5,556 nucleotides of DNA from Betaproteobacteria bacterium HGW-Betaproteobacteria-2 (GTDB taxonomy: Bacteria > Pseudomonadota > Gammaproteobacteria > Burkholderiales > Methylophilaceae): the NCBI GenBank assembly GCA_002842255.1, contig PHCM01000115.1, positions 1-5,556 on the forward strand, read 5' to 3'. The notes under the pieces were generated by a model. The model had not been told where the DNA came from and made no database searches. It saw only the letters and a program-made list of their open reading frames with translations. Made by a program: the position numbers and the translations under genes. Shown here piece after piece: positions 1 through 5,377 of this stretch. How positions within the stretch are numbered: position 1 is the first letter of the stretch; the number at the start of each line of letters is the position of its first letter.

Positions 1-137
1 GCGGTTGGGCTGGCGTTGCGATGAACCTGGGTATGACTAACCCGACAGACGCCCTGGGCGCTACTGGTGGTTATGCAGAACTGACCAAGTACAACGCTGC
101 TCCTGGCGGCGGTGCACTGAACGTGTTCGCTCTGTAA
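1..137 (+). CDS. xoxF: PQQ-dependent methanol dehydrogenase, XoxF type, C-terminal end only (5' truncated by window)
   Basis: The frame is open from base 3 to the TAA at 135-137 and encodes the last 44 residues, beginning GWAGVAMNLGM and ending in GGGALNVFAL. The GWAGV segment, the PTDALGATGGY stretch and the final VFAL match what is known of the end of the eight-bladed propeller in PQQ alcohol dehydrogenases. The protein stops right after VFAL. Calcium-type MxaF usually continues with an extra tail after the equivalent VFSL, so XoxF (lanthanide-dependent, periplasmic, oxidising methanol to formaldehyde or formate) is the better reading. The following xoxJ and cytochrome cL genes fit the usual xoxF-J-G order. 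The metal-binding Asp/Glu residues and the disulfide ring lie upstream, outside the window, so the metal type cannot be checked here, nor can the XoxF clade. A strong terminator begins 50 bases after the stop. Confidence 0.85.
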   Translation, partial: GWAGVAMNLGMTNPTDALGATGGYAELTKYNAAPGGGALNVFAL

Positions 138-161
138 TCAAGTCGCAAGACTAGTTATAGA

Positions 162-178
162 ACTAACCGTTGGTTAGT
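162..178. repeat. Short perfect inverted repeat in the xoxF-xoxJ gap
   Basis: ACTAACC (162-168) and GGTTAGT (172-178) are perfect reverse complements around a 3-base centre. The element lies 24 bases after the xoxF stop and 9 bases before the terminator stem. It could be a small RNA hairpin protecting the xoxF 3' end or a protein-binding palindrome; the sequence does not decide. An alternative 5-bp hairpin (TAGTT 152-156 with AACTA 161-165) would overlap and exclude it. Confidence 0.5.
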
Positions 179-187
179 GTGTCCTAT

Positions 188-217
188 AAACACCCCGTTT
201 CGACGGGGTGTTTTTTT
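188..217 (+). terminator. Rho-independent terminator after xoxF
   Basis: The stem AAACACCCCG (188-197) pairs perfectly with CGGGGTGTTT (204-213). One more T-A pair (198/203) closes a TTCG tetraloop, and a run of seven T follows at 211-217. It sits between xoxF and xoxJ, 50 bases after the xoxF stop. It should end most transcripts coming from xoxF, leaving xoxJ to be expressed by read-through or from its own promoter. The 65 bases between the T run and xoxJ contain a TATAAA box (248-253) but no convincing -35 partner. Confidence 0.93.
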
Positions 218-268
218 ATCAGAAAACACCGATAATTAAGTTGCATCTATAAAAGACCGCTAACGACG

Positions 269-275
269 ACGAGGA
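269..275 (+). promoter_or_regulatory. Ribosome binding site of xoxJ
   Basis: ACGAGGA lies 7 bases before the ATG at 283. The same 7-mer precedes both cytochrome genes. Confidence 0.8.
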
Positions 276-282
276 TGAAATA

Positions 283-1203
283 ATGATTGCCAAATTAAAA
301 CACTTTCCGCTTTTCCTGATACTGTTCAGTCTTGCTTTGCCAGTGAGCGCGGAAGAAGCACGACCAGCCAATGAATTCAACGTGGATATGGATATGGGTC
401 GTGGTGGTGAGCCTCGCCGTGTACCACAAGAAAAAGAATTCAAAGTTTGCGCTGAAGCAGACAACCTGCCGTTTTCCAACCTGCAGCGCGAAGGTTTTGA
501 AAACAGGATTGCCGCATTGATCGCCGAAGACCTTGGCAAGGAATTATCCTTCCAGTTCTGGCACCATATGCTGGGTTACTATCGTAATACCCTCAATGCA
601 TTTCGCTGTGATGTCATCATCGGTACCGTTGCTTACAACGATATGTTGATGACTACCAAGCCTTATTACCGTTCAACTTATGCTTTTGTTTATCGCAAGG
701 ATAGCGGTTATAACATTACCGATTGGGATTCCCCTGATTTGCGCAAGGCCAAGGCGATTGGCGTTGTCGACAAAACTCCTGTAGCAAGCGCGCTGAATGA
801 CAAGGATCTGATGGAAAATGCCAAGCCATACCGTATTTTCCGTGATCTGACCATGCCCCCAAGTCTGTTAATCGATGATCTGGTAAAGGGTGAAATTGAC
901 GTTGCCATCGTCTGGGGTCCGATTGCAGGCTATTATGCCAAGCAGTCCAGTGTGCCTTTGGTCGTAGTGCCGACTCCGGAATACGAGGGTATGCCGGATC
1001 AGGCCAAGCTGCAATTCAATATTGCCATGGGCGTGCGCAAGAGAGACAAGGAACGTCAAGCCATGATTCAGGAGGTTCTGGATCGTCGTCAGGCCGATAT
1101 TTTGAAAATTCTTGATGAATATGGCATTCCTCATGTTCCTGTAGTGGACGAACGTGCAGAAAAAGCTAAAAAACGGGGTGCCGTAATTCCCAAAAACGAG
1201 TAA
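283..1203 (+). CDS. xoxJ: XoxJ/MxaJ-like periplasmic binding protein of the methanol dehydrogenase system
   Basis: The protein has 306 residues. A Sec signal peptide covers about residues 1-23 (Lys-containing start, hydrophobic FLILFSLALP core, cleavage after VSA), so the protein is periplasmic. A short charged linker (about 24-50) follows, then a family-3 solute-binding fold starting at FKVCAEADNLPFSN (53-66), the hallmark opening of the quinoprotein-associated MxaJ/XoxJ group. Other family-like segments are EGFENRIAALIAEDLG (70-85), TTKPYYRSTYAFVYR (124-138) and GEIDVAIVWGP (203-213). Cys56 and Cys109 are the only cysteines and probably form a disulfide. The family is thought to help activate or mature the methanol dehydrogenase rather than import a solute, and no transporter permease or ATPase is nearby. 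The ACGAGGA site supports the start at 283. MxaJ and XoxJ cannot be separated from the sequence alone; the XoxF-like end upstream favours XoxJ. Confidence 0.88.
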   Translation: MIAKLKHFPLFLILFSLALPVSAEEARPANEFNVDMDMGRGGEPRRVPQEKEFKVCAEADNLPFSNLQREGFENRIAALIAEDLGKELSFQFWHHMLGYYRNTLNAFRCDVIIGTVAYNDMLMTTKPYYRSTYAFVYRKDSGYNITDWDSPDLRKAKAIGVVDKTPVASALNDKDLMENAKPYRIFRDLTMPPSLLIDDLVKGEIDVAIVWGPIAGYYAKQSSVPLVVVPTPEYEGMPDQAKLQFNIAMGVRKRDKERQAMIQEVLDRRQADILKILDEYGIPHVPVVDERAEKAKKRGAVIPKNE

Positions 1204-1266
1204 TATTTCATAGTTTTGGAAGACGGTAGCGTCAACCGACTAAATTGAAATTCGTTAGATTGAATG

Positions 1267-1294
1267 AAGCCGGCTGGAGAAAACCGGTCGGCTT
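1267..1294 (+). other. Hairpin in the leader of the first cytochrome gene
   Basis: AAGCCGGCTGG (1267-1277) pairs with CCGGTCGGCTT (1284-1294) along 11 positions, two of them G-U wobbles, around an AGAAAA loop. No T run follows, so it does not look like an intrinsic terminator. It ends 15 bases before the ribosome binding site of the cytochrome gene. It may stabilise a processed mRNA or affect translation; its role is unknown. Confidence 0.55.
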
Positions 1295-1309
1295 TATGCC
1301 TGTATTAAA

Positions 1310-1316
1310 ACGAGGA
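1310..1316 (+). promoter_or_regulatory. Ribosome binding site fixing the xoxG start
   Basis: ACGAGGA, extended to GAGGAG at 1312-1317, lies 6 bases before the ATG at 1323. The upstream in-frame ATG at 1245 has no such site and would put 26 unrelated residues before the signal peptide, so 1323 is preferred. Confidence 0.85.
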
Positions 1317-1322
1317 GATGAT

Positions 1323-1838
1323 ATGTTTAGCAATAAAGTAGTAAAGGCAACATTTTTTGGTGCATTGTTGGCTCTTGCAGGTTTGATGCCGTTGCAGGCG
1401 AGTGCAGCATGCCAGTTTGTTTCTACAAAAGATGGTAGCCCATTACCTGTCAAGATCGCCGAAGACGATACACCAGAAGCGAAGGAATTCATCAATACCT
1501 GCATCAACCCGTACACCAAGATTTTTGCGGCAGATCCTGAAAAGGCCAAGCAGGGTAAGCGGAAATTTGGATATTACTCCTGTACTCAGTGTCATGGCGC
1601 TAATGCTGGCGGTCAGACCGCAGTGAGTATCACCGATGACCGTTGGCAGTACGCCAAGCATGATACGGACAAGGGTATGTTTGAAACTATCGCCGGTGGT
1701 ACCAACATGGGTATGATGGCTTGGCACAAGCAAGTCACCAATAATCCTGAGATGGTGCCTACAGATGACATTCTGAAGATCATCGGCTGGTTGCGTAGTG
1801 AGTATCAGGGCGGCGGCGATAAGCCCTGGTTGAAGTAA
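1323..1838 (+). CDS. xoxG: Soluble periplasmic cytochrome c of the cytochrome cL family (XoxG-like)
   Basis: The protein has 171 residues from the chosen start. A Sec signal peptide (about 1-28, ending LQASA) precedes a single-haem domain with the attachment motif CTQCH (Cys87, Cys90, His91). The likely sixth ligand is a Met in the MGMM cluster (129-132). Segments typical of cytochrome cL are TPEAKEF and NPY before the haem, DRWQYAKHDTDKGMFETI (106-123), and a C-terminal helix DDILKIIGWLRSEY followed by KPW. The family takes electrons one at a time from the PQQ methanol dehydrogenase and passes them on towards a terminal oxidase, so this is the probable acceptor of XoxF. Cys30 and Cys60 lie outside the haem motif, are conserved in the next gene and may form a disulfide. 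Although Cys30 follows the signal closely, the residues before it (SAA) do not make a lipobox. A terminator follows 19 bases after the stop. MxaG remains possible in name only. Confidence 0.87.
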   Translation: MFSNKVVKATFFGALLALAGLMPLQASAACQFVSTKDGSPLPVKIAEDDTPEAKEFINTCINPYTKIFAADPEKAKQGKRKFGYYSCTQCHGANAGGQTAVSITDDRWQYAKHDTDKGMFETIAGGTNMGMMAWHKQVTNNPEMVPTDDILKIIGWLRSEYQGGGDKPWLK

Positions 1839-1857
1839 TATACTTTCAGCTTTTATT

Positions 1858-1891
1858 AAACGGCCATTGTGTATGCAATGGCCGTTTTTTT
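1858..1891 (+). terminator. Rho-independent terminator between the two cytochrome genes
   Basis: A perfect 12-bp stem, AAACGGCCATTG (1858-1869) with CAATGGCCGTTT (1876-1887), carries a 6-base loop and a run of seven T (1885-1891). It should reduce read-through from xoxG into the second cytochrome gene. The 59 bases from here to the next ATG hold a TAAAAT box (1914-1919) that might be a -10 element, but no good -35 sits at the right distance. Confidence 0.93.
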
Positions 1892-1935
1892 ATGTGCTTG
1901 AATCACTTTGAGGTAAAATCTGATGAGCAATGTTC

Positions 1936-1942
1936 ACGAGGA
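1936..1942 (+). promoter_or_regulatory. Ribosome binding site fixing the second cytochrome start
   Basis: ACGAGGA lies 8 bases before the ATG at 1951. An earlier in-frame ATG at 1930 overlaps this site and would place charged residues ahead of the lipoprotein signal. An ATG at 1946 is out of frame. Start 1951 is therefore chosen. Confidence 0.82.
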
Positions 1943-1950
1943 GAAATGCC

Positions 1951-2502
1951 ATGGTTACATCTAGATCCGGGATTATCAGTTTGTCTTTTTTATTTGCTTT
2001 GGCAGGTTGTGGTCAGGGATCGGATGCGCCGGAAGGTGAAGTCAAGTCGGCAGCAGCGAGTGCAAGTGCACAGTGTGCATTTGAATCGACTAAAGACGGC
2101 AGTTCCTTGCCTGTTAAAGCCGTAGAGTCGGATACTCCGGAAGCCAAGGAATTCCTGGCAACCTGTATCAACCCATATACCAAGCGATATGTTGCTGACG
2201 CTGAAGCTGCCAAAGAAGGCCGCAAGAAATTTGCATATTATTCCTGCACGCAATGTCATGGTGCCAATGCTGGTGGCCAGACGGCTGTCAGTATTATTGA
2301 TGAACGTTGGCAGTATGCAAAGCATGATACAGACAAGGGTATGTTTGAAACCATTGCCGGTGGAACAAATATGGGCATGATGGCCTGGCATAAGCAAGTG
2401 ACTGGAAATCCGGAAATGCTGCCAACTGACGATATCCTCAAGATCATCGGTTGGTTGCGCGCCTCCTACCAGGGTGGTGGTGCGACTCCCTGGTTGGATT
2501 AA
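1951..2502 (+). CDS. Predicted lipoprotein cytochrome c, cytochrome cL family (paralogue of the preceding gene)
   Basis: The protein has 183 residues. Residues 1-20 form a lipoprotein signal peptide: one Arg near the start, a hydrophobic core IISLSFLFALAG and the lipobox LAGC with Cys20 as the lipidated residue. Gly21 follows, not Asp, so the usual sorting rule predicts the outer membrane. A flexible Ala/Ser-rich linker (about 21-40) leads to a cytochrome domain nearly the same as that of the preceding gene: 116 of 142 residues match from Cys42 onward, without gaps. The haem motif is CTQCH (Cys99, Cys102, His103), the candidate Met ligand lies in MGMM (141-144), and the extra cysteines Cys42 and Cys72 are kept. 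The role is inferred as a membrane-held electron acceptor or relay for methanol dehydrogenase. It was probably produced by tandem duplication followed by exchange or remodelling of the signal region. It is followed after 38 bases by ndh, without a terminator. Confidence 0.85.
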   Translation: MVTSRSGIISLSFLFALAGCGQGSDAPEGEVKSAAASASAQCAFESTKDGSSLPVKAVESDTPEAKEFLATCINPYTKRYVADAEAAKEGRKKFAYYSCTQCHGANAGGQTAVSIIDERWQYAKHDTDKGMFETIAGGTNMGMMAWHKQVTGNPEMLPTDDILKIIGWLRASYQGGGATPWLD

Positions 2503-2540
2503 ACATTTTTGAATCGAAGCTAGAATTGGATTAAGTATCA

Positions 2541-3872
2541 ATGGCAAGAAAAAAAACAGAAGCAGACCTGCATCATGTGGTGATTGTGGGAGGCGGTGCA
2601 GGCGGATTGGAGCTTGCTACACGCTTGGGAAGGACGCTTGGCCGCAAGGGCAAGGCTGCCATTACGCTAATCGACCGTACCCGCACACATGTCTGGAAGC
2701 CGTTGTTGCATGAAATCGCAGCAGGTAGCATGAACCCTGACAAGCATGAGCTTGAGTATCTGGCGCAAGCGCACTGGAATCATTTCCGTTTCCGTCTCGG
2801 CAGTATGGATGGGCTGGATCGAGCCAAGCAGGAAGTTTATGTGGCGCCATTCTATGACGAAGATGGCAATGAGATGATACCGCGTCGTACATTCAAGTAT
2901 GACACTCTGATTATTGCAGTTGGCAGTACCACCAATGATTTTGGCATTCTCGGTGCCAGAGATCATTCGATTGCGCTGGATACTCAGGAGCAGGCCGAAC
3001 GTTTTCACCGTCGTTTGCATAATGCCTTGGTGCGCGCGCAGACACAGGTCGAACCGGTCGGTGCAGGCCAGTTGGAAGTAGTGATCGTCGGCGCAGGTGC
3101 GACAGGTGTTGAACTTGCTGCAGAGTTGCATAACACGACGCGTGAGTTGACCGCTTATGGCCTGGACAAGATCAATCCGGACCGGGATGTCAGGATATCG
3201 TTGATTGAGGCCAGTGACCGGATATTGCCTGCATTACCGCCAAAGTTGTCCAATTCGGTCGAGATGGAACTGCGTAAACTCAAGGTCCACCTGTATATGG
3301 GCGAGCGTGTGACCGAGGTGACGGAGAAAGGCATTTATACGCATACCGGTCGCTTCATTCCGTCGGAACTGGTAGTCTGGGCTGCCGGCATCAAGGCACC
3401 GGATTTTCTCGGTAGTCTTGATGGCCTGGAAACCAATCGCATCAATCAGTTGCTCGTTCACAGGACATTGCAGACGACACTGGATGCCAATATCTTTGCA
3501 TTCGGCGATTGCGCAGCCTGCCCAAGGCCGGGCTATGACGAGAATGTGCCGCCACGTGCACAAGCTGCACACCAGCAGGCCTCGATGCTGGTGAAGACGG
3601 TCAAGTGCCGCATTGCTGGCAAGCCGATTCCCGAGTATACCTATCGGGATTATGGCTCACTGGTGAATCTGGGTCGTTATACGACGGTTGGTAACCTGAT
3701 GGGGGCCATTACCGGCGGCAGTATGTTTGTGGAAGGCCTGATTGCCCGTTTCATGTATCAGTCGCTGTACAAAATGCACCTGATGGCGCTGCATGGGTTC
3801 TTTACTGTCTTCCTGCAATCGCTGGCCAGATTGATTACGCGCAGGACAGAAGCACACGTCAAACTGCATTGA
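2541..3872 (+). CDS. ndh: Type II NADH:quinone oxidoreductase (NDH-2)
   Basis: At 443 residues this has the normal family length. It is an FAD flavoenzyme on the inner face of the cytoplasmic membrane that passes electrons from NADH to quinone without pumping protons. The first dinucleotide fold VVIVGGGAGGLE (13-24) binds FAD. The second, VVIVGAGATGVELA (180-193), binds NADH, and Glu223 at the end of its second strand (ISLIEAS) suggests preference for NADH over NADPH. IFAFGDCAACP (318-328) is the second FAD-contact motif, and AQAAHQQ (340-346) is the NDH-2 quinone-site signature. The C-terminal 40 residues are rich in hydrophobic and basic positions (FFTVFLQSLARLITRR), fitting monotopic membrane attachment. 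The start at 2541 has only a weak GGA site 10 bases upstream, unlike the three genes before it. The short gap suggests co-transcription with the lipoprotein cytochrome. Confidence 0.93.
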   Translation: MARKKTEADLHHVVIVGGGAGGLELATRLGRTLGRKGKAAITLIDRTRTHVWKPLLHEIAAGSMNPDKHELEYLAQAHWNHFRFRLGSMDGLDRAKQEVYVAPFYDEDGNEMIPRRTFKYDTLIIAVGSTTNDFGILGARDHSIALDTQEQAERFHRRLHNALVRAQTQVEPVGAGQLEVVIVGAGATGVELAAELHNTTRELTAYGLDKINPDRDVRISLIEASDRILPALPPKLSNSVEMELRKLKVHLYMGERVTEVTEKGIYTHTGRFIPSELVVWAAGIKAPDFLGSLDGLETNRINQLLVHRTLQTTLDANIFAFGDCAACPRPGYDENVPPRAQAAHQQASMLVKTVKCRIAGKPIPEYTYRDYGSLVNLGRYTTVGNLMGAITGGSMFVEGLIARFMYQSLYKMHLMALHGFFTVFLQSLARLITRRTEAHVKLH

Positions 3873-3880
3873 TTGATAAT

Positions 3881-3926
3881 GGCAATAAGCAAAAAGCCCA
3901 CGCAAGTGGGCTTTTTGCTTATTGCC
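3881..3926. terminator. Bidirectional terminator between convergent ndh and phoH
   Basis: A perfect 21-bp inverted repeat (3881-3901 with 3906-3926) encloses a GCAA loop of the GNRA type. Its GC core GCCCAC/GTGGGC is flanked by five A on one side and five T on the other, so transcripts from either strand form a hairpin followed by a U run. It starts 8 bases after the ndh stop and ends 32 bases from the phoH stop. Confidence 0.95.
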
Positions 3927-3958
3927 GGCTTGCGCTGTAAGTCTCGGTGATTGCAGTG

Positions 3959-5359
3959 CTAGAGCACTTCGGCTGCGAAGTCTGCCAGTCTTGAACGTTC
4001 GCCACGTACCAGGGTGATATGCCCGTTATGCCCCCAGCCCTTGAACCGGTCGACGACATAAGTCAGACCGGAGCTGCCTTCGGTCAGGTATGGGGTGTCG
4101 ATTTGTGCGATATTGCCCAGGCAGACCACCTTGGTGCCCGGACCGGCGCGCGTGATCAGAGTCTTCATCTGTTTCGGGGTCAGGTTCTGCGCTTCATCAA
4201 TGATGAGGAACTTGTGCAGGAAGGTGCGGCCACGCATGAAATTCAGCGACTTGACCTTGATGCGCGTGCGAATCAGATCCTGTGTCGCTGCACGGCCCCA
4301 CTCGCCGGCATCCTCGTCTGATTTGTTCAGCACGTCGAGATTGTCCTCAAGTGCACCCATCCATGGTGCCATTTTCTCTTCTTCAGTACCCGGCAGGAAA
4401 CCGATATCCTCGCCGACCGGAACCGTGACGCGTGTCATGATGATCTCGCTGTAGATCTTTTTATCCAGTGTCTGTGTCAGCGCCGATGCGAGCGTCAGCA
4501 ATGTCTTGCCGGTGCCTGCTTGCCCCAATAGCGTAACGAAATCCACTTCAGGATCCATCAGCAGATTGAGCGCGAAATTCTGCTCGCGGTTGCGCGCCGT
4601 GATGCCCCAGATATTGTGCTTGCTCTGCGTGTAATCCTTGACCACCTCGAGTACTGCCGTGTTGCCTTCAACCTTGCGTACAATCGCGTGGAAGGGCTGT
4701 TCATATTCGTAATAGACGAATTCATTGACGATCATGTTCTTGCAGATCGGACCGGTCAGCCGATAGAACATTCTGCCGGCATCCTGCCAAGACTCCATTG
4801 CCTTGCTGTGGTTTTCCCAGAAGTCCGCCGGCAGTTCCCGCATGCCGCTGTAAAGCAGCTCGGTATCTTCCAGTACCTTGTCATTGAAATAATCCTCAGC
4901 CGGCACGCCGATGGCACGGGCCTTGATGCGGATGTTGATGTCCTTGCTGACAAGGATGACCGGACGGTCAGGGTACTTTTTCTGCAGATCCCAGACTACG
5001 CCCAGGATCTGATTGTCGGCCTTGCCGCCGGCCAGCATCGGCAGTTCGACGCTGATGGCATGGGTCTGTAAAAACAGTCGACCGCTGATATGCTTGTTGC
5101 CGTTGATTGCCAGCGGACATCCATCTTCGAGGCATGTCGTCAATTGGCCGCCGACGATTTCTTCCAGATTGCGACTGGCCTGACGCGCATTTCTGGCGAC
5201 TTCGGTCATGCCCTTTTTGTTATTGTCGAGTTCTTCCAGCGTGACCATGGGCAGGTAGATGTCATGTTCCTCAAAGCGGAACAGGCTGGACGGATCATGC
5301 ATCAGGACATTGGTGTCCAGGACAAACAGTTTGTTGCTGGCCTCGCGCTTCTTATTCAT
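3959..5359 (-). CDS. phoH: PhoH family protein: PIN-domain/PhoH ATPase fusion
   Basis: The protein has 466 residues in two domains. Residues about 10-150 are a PIN ribonuclease-like domain with the expected acidic residues: Asp15 in LDTNVL, Glu43 in TLEELDN, Asp115 in KADNQIL and Asp140 in SKDINIR. All four look present, so the nuclease site seems intact. Residues about 255-466 are the PhoH P-loop ATPase, with Walker A GQAGTGKT (279-286), Walker B LIIDEAQN (385-392) and a downstream GNIAQIDTPY segment. The architecture is that of the YlaK/PhoH2 type, for which RNA helicase and RNase activity has been reported; its cellular role is poorly defined and nothing here ties it to methanol oxidation. 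The cytoplasm is the likely location. An AGGAA site (5371-5375) lies 11 bases upstream of the ATG, rather far. It follows bcp by 18 bases, so the two are probably co-transcribed. The name PhoH does not imply phosphate control. Confidence 0.93.
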   Translation of the reverse strand: MNKKREASNKLFVLDTNVLMHDPSSLFRFEEHDIYLPMVTLEELDNNKKGMTEVARNARQASRNLEEIVGGQLTTCLEDGCPLAINGNKHISGRLFLQTHAISVELPMLAGGKADNQILGVVWDLQKKYPDRPVILVSKDINIRIKARAIGVPAEDYFNDKVLEDTELLYSGMRELPADFWENHSKAMESWQDAGRMFYRLTGPICKNMIVNEFVYYEYEQPFHAIVRKVEGNTAVLEVVKDYTQSKHNIWGITARNREQNFALNLLMDPEVDFVTLLGQAGTGKTLLTLASALTQTLDKKIYSEIIMTRVTVPVGEDIGFLPGTEEEKMAPWMGALEDNLDVLNKSDEDAGEWGRAATQDLIRTRIKVKSLNFMRGRTFLHKFLIIDEAQNLTPKQMKTLITRAGPGTKVVCLGNIAQIDTPYLTEGSSGLTYVVDRFKGWGHNGHITLVRGERSRLADFAAEVL

Positions 5360-5377
5360 GTTGTCTGAATTTCCTGA

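Noticed and set aside
225..253. Possible promoter for xoxJ with a TATAAA box at 248-253
   Set aside because: No -35 like sequence is present at a normal distance, so it is not listed as a feature.
1245..1322. Upstream extension of the first cytochrome by 26 residues from the ATG at 1245
   Set aside because: There is no ribosome binding site there. The extension precedes a complete signal peptide and covers the leader hairpin; the start at 1323 has a strong site.
1410..1412. Cys30 of the first cytochrome as a lipidation site
   Set aside because: The residues before it are SAA, without the Leu-type residue at -3, and a good signal peptidase I site (ASA) lies just before, so the protein is predicted to be soluble.
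1898..1919. Possible promoter before the second cytochrome, TTGAAT (1898-1903) and TAAAAT (1914-1919)
   Set aside because: The spacer is only 10 bases, too short for a standard sigma-70 promoter.
1892..2125. Open frame of 77 codons overlapping the start of the second cytochrome
   Set aside because: It begins at the end of the terminator T run, overlaps the lipoprotein gene in another frame and shows no recognisable protein features.
1990..2547. Open frame of 185 codons on the minus strand opposite the lipoprotein cytochrome
   Set aside because: It lies fully antisense to a well-supported cytochrome gene. A similar minus-strand frame opposite the first cytochrome (1443-1733) looks related only because the genes underneath are paralogues.
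4616..5071. Open frame of 151 codons on the plus strand within phoH
   Set aside because: It is antisense to the conserved PIN and linker region of phoH and its composition reflects the complementary strand.
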